From Tamarix chinensis (lineage: Eukaryota > Streptophyta > Magnoliopsida > Caryophyllales > Tamaricaceae), in contig CM060175.1 in NCBI GenBank assembly GCA_030549775.1, positions 109,794,688 to 109,858,687 of the forward strand: DNA of 64,000 bases. Reading direction: 5' to 3'. Below the pieces are notes generated by a model. The model made no database searches. It was not told the DNA's origin and saw nothing but the letters and a program-made list of their open reading frames with translations. Each line of letters begins with the position of its first letter. Position 1 is the stretch's first letter. Positions 23,336-35,272 of this stretch are shown in pieces. A program made the position numbers and the translations under genes.

Positions 23336-25748
23336 ATGGGTGCGATACTGCGATTCCCTATTTATTTTATCCGTCTTTCTGTCGTATATTTTCCTGTCAA
23401 TTTGAACGTTTGATAATGTGTAATTATTTAACGATCTTCTTTCATAAAAACGTATAATATTTGTATGTTACCCTGCAGCTGCTGCTTCAGACAAAGTAGG
23501 CAAGAATTCACGGCGACTGAGACGCAAGGAAGCAAGATTAGCCCAAAAACAGCATAAACACCAGTCATGGGCGGAACACCAAGTGAGAATTAATCAACAT
23601 GTTTACTCTTTCTACTCTCTTCCTTTTTAAGCAGTTAGCGTTTAGGAAATTTTTTCTCTTTAGAAATTTAAGTTTATGGTTATCATTATCCTTGTGCACA
23701 ATCAAAATTCATATTTTCTACTGATGCCCATTCTCACCTTAGTTTTCAAAGATCGCCAACAAAACGGAAGAATAATATGACCAACTGGGGATATTTTGGT
23801 CTAATTGTTCTGCTGGTACAGAGGTCATCAAATCTATCTAAATGTCATAATTATCAAACCAATGTATATGGTTGCGCTAGTTTTTATTCCATCTAGTTTT
23901 GATACTATTTGGTTTATTATCTGAATTGGCTTGGAATTCGAGAGCGTCCAGGTGATTGACTGAATTAGTATGTGCTTAGAGTAAAATCTGTTATCTGGGC
24001 TTACTTTGAAGTCTGAAATTTGTCATCTGCATATATATTCCCAGAAGCATCTCAAGATCAAAAGAGTTCAGCAGAAACCAGCGAGCGTGGATTTGAAAAA
24101 TAACAACAAGAAAGTAAAGGCGATTTCATTGAGGGAGAGTGATAGTGAGAGGGATGTTGGACCTGCTGAAGCCACAGCCATGAATGGACCTGAGGTCAAC
24201 ATGAAGCTGGAAACTAGGACTGAGACTTCTTGTGGGATCAAGGAGAAGATCAAGACAAAGAGAAAGAAGACTGAGGCTTGTCATAAGTCAGATGCGAAGA
24301 TAAATACAAGGAAAACAAAGTTTGAGAAGTTTCTAGGAATGGTGACAAACTCAAGGTTAGCAGAAGAAGATTTGGAAATAGAAAGGAGATTAGCAAAGAA
24401 ACTCAAAGTGAAGAAAGGGAAATTGAAAGGGGATGATGATGGCCTTGGCTTCTTGATTGAGGGCATTCCGTCTGTTCTTGACTCTCCTGATGGAGAATAT
24501 GATCACATACGTTCTAAGGAGGTAGATGATGTTGATGATGAGCTAAAAGGTTCCAAGAGCATTGATTACAAGAAAACCAAGAAGAATAAGAGAAAGAGGA
24601 AACTGGAGCTGAAAATTGAGGGCTTTAAGGATGATGTTGCGTCGAATAGAGAGCAGTTTGAAGATGCCGAGCCACCCAAATTGAGGAACGAGGGAGAGAA
24701 TAATGCAAAGTTGAACAATTGTCCTGCTGTTTCTCTTGGAGTACCTTTCAATATGAAATACATAGCACCACATTTGAGATCTCAGTCTAGTGATGGGTTG
24801 GAAGAATATTTGCAGATACGTAGACGTTTACGAGGTATACTGTGGTCCGTACTTTCAGACTTTATGTTTATGTAGTTGATTGCTAAGGCAATGAACTGAC
24901 CAGCTGTTTTTAACTTTTTGAAAGGTTTGCTGAATAGGCTGTCTGAGTCTAATGTGGAGTCAGTTACTGGAGAAGTTTCAACAATTTTTCTTGTATGCCC
25001 TATCACACCTTAAACTTGTCTGAATCTTTTTATGCTCATTCATTTGTTTGCTGATATTTAGGCTTGATTGCATTTTCAATTTGTTATTAGTTTTTCTATT
25101 TCTCATTAGTCTTTCTATTTCTTATTTGTTTCTATATGTCTTACCTTTGAAAAATTGTGGGCTTCTGCCAACCTTCAGGAACTCAGTCCTGAAAGTTCAG
25201 AGTTTTCTTTCATTGGTACTTGAAATTTGTTTCATAATATTTTTAACTCCCATCCTAATTATGCCCTCTTTCAGTCTGTCAGTCGTATTGTTGCATCTCA
25301 AATTATCAGTGAAGAGGTTTTAGCTTCATGTTCTCAAGGTCCTCGAGGCAATGAGCAGTAAGTGTTTGCTGTGTCAGTCATGCTTTCTACTTCTATTTAG
25401 TGTTTTGCTTCTTTTTTTTATGCTTCTTTGATAAGTAGGTTGTTTAGATATGTCTTCAATTTGTTGCATAAATCCATATAACCTTTTTCTTTCATTTTGT
25501 TATTGTCATAAAACATTAGCTACCAATTGTAAAGAAGTGAATTTCCATAGCACGAATCCCTGCAGTCAATGGAGGGTGCCGTGAAATTGGACAAATTGTG
25601 AAAGGGTAAAGGTTTAGGTTGTTTTGACTGATAGTAATCATACTAACGGATGTTATATGTCACTGCTAAAATCTTGAAGCTTAGTCAGCTTCTCTGTGGC
25701 TTATTGCAAAATCCTTTTTCCTGGTAGTTGAACTCCCCTAAAGCATCA

Positions 25749-25794
<46 letters not shown>

Positions 25795-28700
25795 GATATA
25801 GATATATTGTTTGATGAAGGGCCAATAATGGTTTTATACTCCAAACAAGCTTGTTATGTTTATGCTGTTTGGGCGTGTAGACAAATAATTTACAATCAAT
25901 TTTGCTCAAAGGACTGAGTTCTAAAGATATGTCAGAAGCTGGTAACAAATTCAATCTAAGTCAAAATGTTACAAAGGCCTAATGCATTGGTTTAATACTC
26001 CTAAATAACTATTTTCTGTTTCTTTGGTGGAGGTATGCTTCTGTATTTGCAGCTTTTGTAGCTGGCCTAGCTTGTATGGTTGGCATTGACTTTGGTGCGA
26101 AAGTTATGGCTTCTCTAGCCAAATCTTTTGAGGTGAGTTTAAATCAGCTGGCAAAATTTACTTTTTAATGATATGTTTTATCCCTGTAGCACCAGTCTTA
26201 TAGAGGTCATGGAATGACAAATTCTATATCCTACAATGCATTTTGTATCAACATAAATTTTGAAACAGCATGTGTGGATTTAAGTTTGAAGTTATTTACA
26301 ATCCTTTCCCTTGGTTATTCCCTGTGTTCAGGATGAGTATATGAAAGAAGACTCTCTCTCCCTGCGGAATTTGACCCTTCTTCTCTCCTGCTTATGCATA
26401 TACGGAGTTTGTTCGAGGTAATCTACCATATATGCTGTATTTGTTTTGCTGTAATCCATGTTAAAGACATAAGGAAGCAATGAATATCTCCTTATTGCAT
26501 CTGAATTCTTTCGTTCTATTGTGATATAATTTTATTTGCTTTTATAATAATCATGGACTTAGACTATGGAAAGGATGGCGGTTTTCTGTTGGAGCTTTGG
26601 AAGCCTTGGATGAATCTTTGGATTAACCTTGTATGTTGGAGAAATGTGCTTGTTTAACATCCAACCAGTTAATCACAAGCTGTATTAGATAGAATTACCA
26701 AGTTTAATAATCATTCAAATTAAAATGGAAATCCTCCATGTTCAACACATGTGGATCATTTATGGAGGACAAAGCTTACACAAGGAGATATTGGATGTTG
26801 CAGCTACTTTTATTTTCTAATAGTGTCTGCTATTCCTTTACTTTATCTATGCAAGTATTCAGTGAACCCTAGTACTACCAATACTTTATGCTAGTACATT
26901 GGTCTATACCTACTAATGTACACATATATGCACGATAAATTTCTACCTCCCCATAATATTTTATCTATCATTTTCAAAACTTTCCAAACTGGCATAGAGG
27001 TTAAGTTGCGTATAATAGAGCTTCATGCCTTACCCTTGACGAGATTCAAGCTGGGTTCTTTTCCTTGTGGTTGTGGCTGATTGCAGATCTTTTTACTTCC
27101 TTGCTATATTTCTAATTGTTTTTGTTTGGTTTCTGGATGGTTCTAGGCTGGCATTGCTCACATGCTTAGTTTTTTTAGCTTATGAATGAAAAGTGAAGTG
27201 GTCATGAATCTTCTGAGGGTTTGATGTAATATAAAAGTTGCTTAAGAAAGTAGAAATTCTTAGGGGGAAGTCCTATTGGTGCATTTGTTCTGGGATCAGT
27301 TCTCTTACAAGCTTTTCCTGCCTCTTTGGGCTAAAGATTAGAAGCTTCGTTTGGAGTTCTTTTGTCAGAACCTTCTCAAAATTAGCATTTTACATAGATA
27401 TATGACAAGGGAAGAGCTGGGGCTGGGCTTTTTATTGTTTGGGCCTTCTTAGGGACTGAACGCTCATTCATATTATGACATAGCATTAGTTGAGCATGTA
27501 ATTCTTAAATTTGCATAATTGAGCTATTTGACAATGGTTCTTATCATTGTTTGTTTCTATCATTGAAATATTGTCAAAATGGAGTCCTAAAATAATTAAA
27601 TTTGCTTGCTGTATACTGCCCTTCTGAATGAAGCTGTTGGTTTTCCTTTCCAGTGAACTGTTGTATGACTTTATGAGCAAGTTAAGCGTGCGATTGACAG
27701 AGATAGATGTATCCACCATTTTGACAGTATTACAATGTAAGCATGTAATTTTTTTCTTTCTTTCTTTTGGTCATATTTTCCTTTAAAACTTATGGCTTCT
27801 ACTGTTCTACATAGGAAGTCATCATCTGGAATGCCTTCTGGGAACTCTTCTGGCTTTTTCTGTGAACATGTAGAACTTTATGTTGAGGAAGAGCGGTATT
27901 CCGTTGATCTATTTCACTCTTTGATGGATGCTAGCCCTATTTAACCCCTCAGTTGTTTGATTGATAAATCTCTATGCTGCTACATCTTATTATGGTTAAG
28001 CTGGGGACATTTGTTTTGACTTTCTGCAGTTATTAACCTTCTTTCATCTAAACAGGTTGTGGGATGAAATTAAGAGGTGATGATCCTGATGCTATGAAAA
28101 AGTTTGTCCTCAGTGTTCAGAGTAGAGTGAATGACTTAAAAGCCTCTGCTAGAGAAGGCCAAGGAAATACACATAGCAAAAGAGTATGCCTCCCTTGCAG
28201 TTCTCTTGAATTAATCATATTTGTCTTTGTACTTTTGGCCTTGTTTTCTTTGCTGTATCCCTCTTACTTGATATGTGTAGATGGAGTTTATGCTGGAGAC
28301 CATATGTGACATCAAGAACAATAAGAAGAAGGCTAAAGAGGATCTTCCACAGCAGACACGCATCAAGAAATGGCTGCAGAAGGTTAGTTGTTTTTATTAG
28401 ACACCATACCATATTACCATATATGGATTTTATGCTGTACGTGGGGGTGGGTATTTGACTGCCTTTTGGATGCCTAAAACCCACACTATTGGCTTAAGCA
28501 GCACTATTGACCCTTGTCATCATAAGCTCTGAAGAGTAGTTATAATAGAGTGCAGTTTCTATATAAATTATAGCTTTGACTGCAAGCTGCTAGGGACTCA
28601 GGTGTGGAAATTATTATTCCCTCTGTCCTGTACTTAGTTCTTCCTTCCATATTTTGAGTCCTGTAATATACGTTATTTGGAGTAGTTTATGGTAAATATT

Positions 28701-30024
28701 CTCATAGTTCCTAAAAGTACTGTATTTACTATGGATTTGAATTGTCATCAAATGATGATGGGGAACTATTTTATGTAAGTTTTGAATTGATGTTATGTAA
28801 ATGAATTTCGTAATGTTTGTAAAAAGTCAAAATTTGAAGTTCTCCTTAAAATGGTACAGATTTATATAGTATCATCAGTACTCTGTATGTAAGACTTCTT
28901 TTGTATGTGCAGCTCGGAGTGGAAAACATCGAAATTCGGGGGATCAAGTGGGATAAGCTAGTTGATCCTAACAAGAAGGGGCAGTGGTGGTTGTCTGGGG
29001 ACTTGGTTGCTGCCATGAACAATGCTGAAGAGGTTGCTAATACAATTAACAGAGAAGTCACTGAAGTCCAGAAGATGCTGCAGTTGGCTGCTGCTCAGAG
29101 GATGAACACCGATACTAGGAGGTCAATATTCTGTGTTATAATGAGTGGAGAAGACTATATCGATGCTTTTGAGAAGCTTTTGAGGCTGGATCTGCAGGGG
29201 AAGCAGGTCGGTCATCTATTGGGTTGTGCATGATTTATCACAATTTTGTATCTACAACTGAGCCTTTACATTTTGATTCATGCATGTTCCAGGATAGGGA
29301 GATCATGCGAGTTCTTCTCGAATGCTGTTTGCAGGAGAAGGTGTTCAATAAATATTATACCGCCCTTGCTTCTAGGTTATGTAGTCATGACAAGAATCAC
29401 AAATTCACTTTACAGGTTTGAGAAATGTTCCCCTCCAAATAAATGGGCAACCCTTTCTTTTCCTCATTGTATCTTGTGTGCGTGATCTTCGAATATGATG
29501 ATTGTTGTGAAAAAGTATAACTCAATGAGCATCCAATCTACATCCAAATAGTGCTGTGATCCAGTCTTACGGAAGAAATTGTTTTTGCACTACCAAAAGT
29601 TGCTTTCTAATACCCCGTCTTGTGTAATGTAATTATACAGTATTGCTTGTGGGACCAATTCAAAGAACTGGAATCAATGGTGTTGCTGAGATCGATGCAC
29701 TTGGCAAAATTTGTGGCGGAGATACTCTCCTCTTTCCATCTTTCCCTCGCCATCTTGAAAGTTATTGATCTAAGTGATGTCGTACAGCTTACTCCGAAGA
29801 GAATCATACATTTCCGAATGCTATTTGAGACTCTTCTGGAGTACCCAGGTAACCTTGTATGGAACATATTTTCACGTGTAGCTGTCGTCCCCGAGCTCGA
29901 AGACTTGAGAAACGGCCTGGAACTGTTCATCCGAGAGTATGTTGTGAAAAACAACAAAAATGCTGGTGAAAAATTCAAGATTGCAAAGAAAGCCCTAAAT
30001 AATGCAGCAGGAGTTCTCATGTGA
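23336..30024 (+). CDS. NOM1: Nucleolar MIF4G/MA3 domain protein (NOM1/SGD1 homologue), complete, 13 coding exons
   Basis: Exons read from GT-AG borders and phase: 23336-23339, 23479-23582, 24045-24834, 24925-24992, 25275-25357, 26033-26132, 26332-26417, 27654-27736, 28056-28183, 28281-28382, 28913-29206, 29293-29415, 29641-30024. They join without a shift into 782 codons plus TGA. The N-terminus is basic (RRLRRKEARLAQKQ), then a long lysine/acidic nucleolar-type region (to about 265), a MIF4G domain (about 273-515: KYIAPHLR, SEEVLASC, FVAGLACMVGIDFG, CCGMKLR, RIKKWLQKL) and an MA3 domain (about 580-690: FCVIMSGEDYIDAFEKLL, LLECCLQEKVFN). Homologues in yeast (Sgd1) and animals (NOM1) act in 18S rRNA maturation and recruit a DEAD-box helicase to the nucleolus. 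The 4-base start exon is inferred; the remaining exons are firm. Nothing disables it. Confidence 0.93.
25753..25791. repeat. (TA)n microsatellite in NOM1-like intron 5
   Basis: About 20 TA dinucleotides; likely polymorphic. Confidence 0.95.
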
Positions 30025-30506
30025 TTTACCGTGTATTGGATTTAAAAGATAGGCTTCGGCCTCCAGCACATTTTTTTACGCCTAGTGTAAGCAGGCCTGG
30101 AATTTTGGCTACTTATAAATTGGGTTGAAGTATATTGGACTCCCTACTTGTAGTAAGTAGAACACGTTTGCAAATTGTAACTATTTTCCATGGTATGTTA
30201 CACCATTCTTTGTGTGTGTATATTTTTTGTTTATTTATTATAAAGATATGATATTAAAAAGATATGGTAACGTTTCTGTTTTTTTGGGGAGGGGTGTTCT
30301 AGCCTCCTATCTTCACTAACTATTACATGTTGATCAAAAGCAGGGCGCACATAAAAAATAAATCATATAGTTTTGGCTTTGTAAAGATACAAAAGAAGCC
30401 ATCTTCTCAGCATTAACATTTTATTTACGGTAGATATGCTCTGTTCTTTTATGTTGTCCAAGATTATACCATAACATGGATGAGAAGAGTTACAATAAGT
30501 CCTAAG
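30025..30506 (+). other. 3' untranslated and downstream region of the NOM1-like gene
   Basis: AT-rich sequence with a T-rich segment and a TTTATTTATTATAAAG stretch (about 30231-30246). No further gene is seen before the hAT insertion at 30507. Confidence 0.5.
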
Positions 30507-30812
30507 TATAGATGGCAATCATATCAGGTGGGTTGAGTTTGCGTCGGATTATAGCAGATAGGACCATTCTCGGGTTGGGTTATTTGTGTGTTATTTTTCT
30601 TTGTAGATCGGTTGTCGGTCGGATTGGGTCATTTCGGAGTTTAGGTCATTTTGCATCATCTTAATGTTTGGGTTGGGTGGGGTCGGGTTCGAGTTTGAGT
30701 TTGGGTCATTACAGATTTGGGTTATATCGGGTTGGGTTTGGTTTGGGTTAAGATGGTTCGTTTTTGAGTTAGGTTGAGTTCTAATTATTTTGGATTAACT
30801 TGTGGGGTTGGG

Positions 30813-31798
30813 CTTAGGGATGTAAGCGAGACAAATTTTATCCGAAATTCAATGGATTTTATTCGTAAGATACTTAAATGGATATAGATGATGGAAAAAA
30901 ATACCCATCGGATTTGGGTATAGATACGGGTATGAAAAATTTATATCTGTACTAGTATCCATATCTATATCTATATTCGTACCTATTTACCAAATATATG
31001 ATAACCCTTTAACCCTTAATTTTAAAATAAATATAGTATAAATTAAAGTTAAAATTATCATTTGGTTTAACTCTAAATGAGTTTTTTCATCATATAGTGG
31101 ATTTATCTGCTGGATAATATCCATTAATTGATAAATGAATTATCTGTTGGATAACAAATATCTAATAGATATGGATATGGATGTGTTAGAGGATCTCGTT
31201 CGGGGTACGGGAACAAATTTAGGTAAATATTTTTTCATTGGATACAGGTACGGGTAGGGATGACAATTTTTCCCGCGGATTTGGGGCCCCATTCGGGATT
31301 CCCCGTTCGGATTCGGGTTCAGGGAGAGAATTCTGAGATCGGATTCAGGGATTCTTAACGGGAATTTTTTCAGGGACGGGACGGGGACTGGTTTGGGGTC
31401 CCCATCCCCGAACCCATCCCGAATAAATTTATATATATATATATATATAATATACATATAATTTTTTATAGAATATAAATTAGAAGTATAATATAAAGTA
31501 AAGGCTTGAGGATCGGGGATCGGGTATAAAATCGGGTTTCGAGGATCGGGTCAGGTTTCATGGTCGGAGAATAAATTGGAGATGGAAAATAAATCGGGGA
31601 TCGGGTCGGATATGAGTATTGGATCTCCGTAGGGATTGGGTCGGGGAATCCTCGATAAAAAAATCAAAAATAGGGTCGGGTTCGGGAATTATTTTCCTTA
31701 TCGGGTTCAAGGATGGGGTCCCCGACCCGCCCCTTTGCCATTCCTAGGTACGGGTATAGGCATACCCACCTTGAATTCACTCTATTTACATCCCTATA
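30813..31798. mobile_element. Middle hAT element of the nest
   Basis: Inverted ends TAGGGATGTAA and TTTACATCCCTA resemble those of the element at 15460. The duplication is less clean: GGGTTGGG (30805-30812) against GGGTCGGG (31799-31806), 7 of 8, inside repetitive surroundings, so the exact borders could move by two bases. It has GGATATAGAT-like subterminal motifs and no coding sequence. Confidence 0.7.
31255..31746. mobile_element. Inner hAT MITE of the nest, 492 bp
   Basis: Ends TAGGGATGACAA and (reverse complement) TAGGAATGGCAAAGGGGCGGG are flanked by perfect duplication GGTACGGG (31247-31254, 31747-31754). The inside is mostly GGATCGGG/TCGGGGA-type repeats, suitable as multiple transposase sites. 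No open frame of substance is present. Confidence 0.92.
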
Positions 31799-32469
31799 GG
31801 GTCGGGTTTGGGTTGAGTAAGCTCGTATTCGGATGATTTCGTACTTAAGTTAATTTGACGGATCAAGTTTGGGTTAACTTGACGAATCAAATCCTTTTAG
31901 ATTTTGATAAGTCGGGTTGGGTTTGTGCTGAGCTAATATCAGATCAAATCACTTTGGATTTAGGACAAATCCAATATTGACCACCAAATTAATCTAATTC
32001 ATTAACCTCGTAAGTAATAATTAAGTTTAACTTTATGTAAGCATGTGATTAATAATGCGTCATTAATTACTATTTATTTATAATAATGACTTTTTAATGT
32101 TGTGTTTTTATGCAAAAAAATGATAAAATTAGAATATCATTGGTGAATAAGTAAGTTCACAATAAAAAAATTTTAAAAAAATAAAATAATAATATATATT
32201 TAAAATCTTTAAATAAATAACAAGACATTTTTTTTATTATTATCAAAACTAATTAATATCAAATTTTATTTTATCGAATCAGGTTGGGTTGATAGCGAGT
32301 CGGGATGATGGTGGGTTATGGATTAGGGTTAGGTTGGGATCAGGTCGGGTCGCTTATATTTGGATCAACATTGGATCAGATCGGGTTGATGAATTTATCA
32401 AGTTATGTAGAGTCAAATTTTGTATGGGTCGGGCGGATTAGGTCAACTTTTACTAGCTCTAGTCCTAAG

Positions 32470-33350
32470 GTTGTTGCTATATGAAATCTATCACAAAGGT
32501 CCTACAACTTAATGTCACTTATGAGTCTGGTTAAACCTCTCGCCCATTTATGTTCCTTTATTCCCTAGATATTGATCATTTTTATATTTTGAACGATCTA
32601 TATTAGTCTTGATAAAAGGGGCATTCGATGACTTCCTTCTTGCTAAAATCAACACTCTCTATCCCCTATAATCATTTATGTCGTCTTTAAGAGAATCCCA
32701 TTGAAAAAATCATCTATGTGAAAACTTTGTTGTTTCTTATCATGTCATTAGGTGTGCCCCAAACAATCATCAGTGCCCTATTACACTCAACAAGAATAAT
32801 GACCATGAATGTTTTGCTTTAGGATTGTATATTGTTGATACCACTACACCGATTATGAATAATAGGGTCCTTAAACTCAACATAAATCAGAAATAGATTA
32901 TGATTATATTTAATAACGGGTATCTGGATTTAGTTCTTCCCCTACATCATATCATGTTTAATCAATGTGCCTGTTTATTCTTATATATGACCTTATGTAT
33001 TCTATATAATCCTGCTATGACTGTATTGTTTCCTTACTCAATATGTAGAATACTAAGCATCTTTTTCATGAGTGGTGTATTTTCCTACAAGCAAATATAC
33101 CTTGTTTTGTAGTTGATTGTTAATTACAACTTTTAATGTGCTTGCTTTCTATGAGTGTATAATCGAATTGGTATAAGGTATAGTTATTCAGATATATCTA
33201 TCTCTCTATGGAATCTTAGTCTTATATTTTATTTATACACATTCACTTCTCTCTATTTCGTATCCTATATCGTAGCAAAATCAAGTGCTTCCTATACTTG
33301 ATTATTAGGTATGAGGTTACTTTTACCTTAACTTGATATATACTAGGTAT
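32470..33350. other. No gene seen
   Basis: AT-rich sequence with short frames (for example 32900-33112) lacking any motif. It is probably retroelement debris. Confidence 0.4.
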
Positions 33351-33468
33351 AGGGAGTGACTCTTTTATATTGCATGTGGTGTAGCACCCTTAAGTTTTGT
33401 GTTTTGGCTTTCGCATTTAACTCTTTAAAACAAAATTTGTAAGTTCTAAATTTTGGGGGTGTTACAGC
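33350..33468 (+). repeat. Orphan LTR terminus, inverted relative to the giant LTRs
   Basis: The stretch ends TTTTGGGGGTGTTACA, the exact reverse of the TGTAACACCCCCAAA end of the LTRs at 2093 and 11522. No partner or duplication is identified. Confidence 0.5.
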
Positions 33469-33849
33469 AATACTCTATAACAAACCCCATAACACTCATT
33501 GCAAGCAACACAACACAAGTACTAAATCAACAAGTATCATAAAAATATTCTTACAAATTCACAATCACCCATTGAATAGACATGAGACAATGAAATAAAA
33601 CCCATCAGTGCCACATTGTTAAGTAAATTACTATATAAAATTTATTATGCAAAGGTCACATGGAGCACATTAAAGGTATCATAAGAATAACATAACATAA
33701 ACATATTAAATAGCACATGCGATAGCGAGAACAATAATAGATTCCATATCATAACCATCACCAAAACCATGTTCTCAACATATCGTTATTCTTAACCATA
33801 TACAATTTCACCAAGTGATTGTGAACATTTCAATTATTTAGTTAAATTA

Positions 33850-34050
33850 TTTTGGGAACTCCACTATTTTGAACTTGTGGAACAATATCAACAATACACA
33901 AACTCCAAGGCATAATGTTTCTAACTACTATTCTCATCCGGTATAATAAATTGATACAACCCTAGGGTATAATGCTCCTAGCTACTATTCTATCCGGTGT
34001 AATAGTAACAAATACAATCCCATGTAATAATGCCCATGTTTCTCTAATTT
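33850..34050 (-). repeat. Diverged fragment of the giant-LTR dyad array
   Basis: Two to three units resemble the array at 12180-12650 (ACTATTCT-ATCCGGT and an AGGGTATAATGCTCCTAG core). The stem at about 33964-33981 is CTAGG/CCTAG, where the solo LTR has CCAGG/CCTGG. One unit near 34020-34040 reads CATG...CATG, also self-pairing. Confidence 0.6.
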
Positions 34051-34079
34051 CAGACACATTATAATTAAATACATGAAGT

Positions 34080-34954
34080 CGAATTATTGATAAAAGCTTC
34101 ACATGAATCCAAAGCTTCAAAAGTGTGAGGAAGGTTATTTAAACAATATATGCTTATAAGTGCCAAGGAAAAAATAACTTTATCTGTTAAAGATTAAGGC
34201 ATCCTATAAGAATGTGGTACATTCATGACCCAATTTGAAGTTCCCTAAAAACTGGAATGTTCAGCGGGTTGCATTTGCAGATAATCTCCCCATGATGGTT
34301 GAACATAACTTGTCTGCAATATCCAAAAAATAAGCACCGCAAAGTATCTACCTTCATAAACATAACATGCATAAAATAGATGGCTGGAGCAAATGCAATC
34401 AATATTCTATTTATCTCTCACATCGGGTACTTACATTTATGTGGAGTAGCCAAAGATATGCATTATTATATAGTTGTGCAAGAAATGGGTTATAAGATGG
34501 AATTTCCTATGAAATAGAGGATGAAATATATGTCTTATGATTGTAAGGATTTCAATAATAAAATCGAAACTAATTATATCGGTATAATAATGGAATCTCA
34601 CTAGCACTTCTTGCGGAGGAATTTTTTTTGATAGACTTGTATTTTTTGATAAGCATGATCTTTGGCGTTAATTTCCTATGAAGTATATACCATGATAATG
34701 TTTATGTTATAATTAACATGTAGATAAAATCTAGGCAATCATAGACACGTTTCCTAAAAAGTAGAGAATAATATAATCTCAACATCACTTCTTGTGGAGG
34801 ATTTATATCTCTTTTGGTTCCCTTCTTATATGTTACCTTCCTAAAAGTTATATAGCATGATAGTGTCAGTGTTTTAATTAACATGCATAGAAAGTAGAGG
34901 CATTGGCAATAAAATTAAAATATAACTCACAATTGCTAATAACAACTTAGCCCA
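34080..34954. other. No gene seen
   Basis: AT-rich DNA with scattered short frames. The minus-strand 60-codon frame at 34702-34884 has no motif. Confidence 0.4.
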
Positions 34955-35102
34955 TTTTGCTTGTTAGATTTGTTGGTCCTTTTACCTTTACCATAAGTTT
35001 TAGCATATGGATGTATTATAGGAAAACCTTTTGCTTGTTATATTTGTTGGTCCTTTTACCTTTACCATAAGTTTTAGCATATGGATGTATTATAGGAAAA
35101 CC
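34955..35102. repeat. 74-bp tandem duplication
   Basis: Two head-to-tail copies (34955-35028 and 35029-35102) differ at one base (G versus T near the start). This is a recent local duplication. Confidence 0.95.
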
Positions 35103-35272
35103 TTTGTGTGTCTTATGTAGCGGGTCCCCAATTTATTCACTTGCATTATCCTTAGAATTAATGATGCAACGGGGTATGGATGGTTAGATTGATTCATCAA
35201 TTTTGTTATTTCAAATTTTGTGATTTGTTATAGCTTTAATTCATTTTATACCCACTCTTTGTAGTGATTATA

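Larger units (their letters stand above)
30507..32461. mobile_element. Outer hAT element of a three-level nest
   Basis: The ends TATAGATGGCAATC and (reverse complement of the right end) TAGAGCTAGTAAAAGTTGACC are flanked by a perfect 8-bp duplication GTCCTAAG (30499-30506, 32462-32469). Subterminal GGGTTGGGT/GGGTCGGGT repeats fill both arms. No transposase is present. The termini resemble those of the element at 39910-43262 in opposite orientation, so both belong to one family. Confidence 0.88.

Noticed and set aside
24543..24773. Minus-strand frames across NOM1-like exon 3
   Set aside because: Antisense shadows of a well-supported coding exon.
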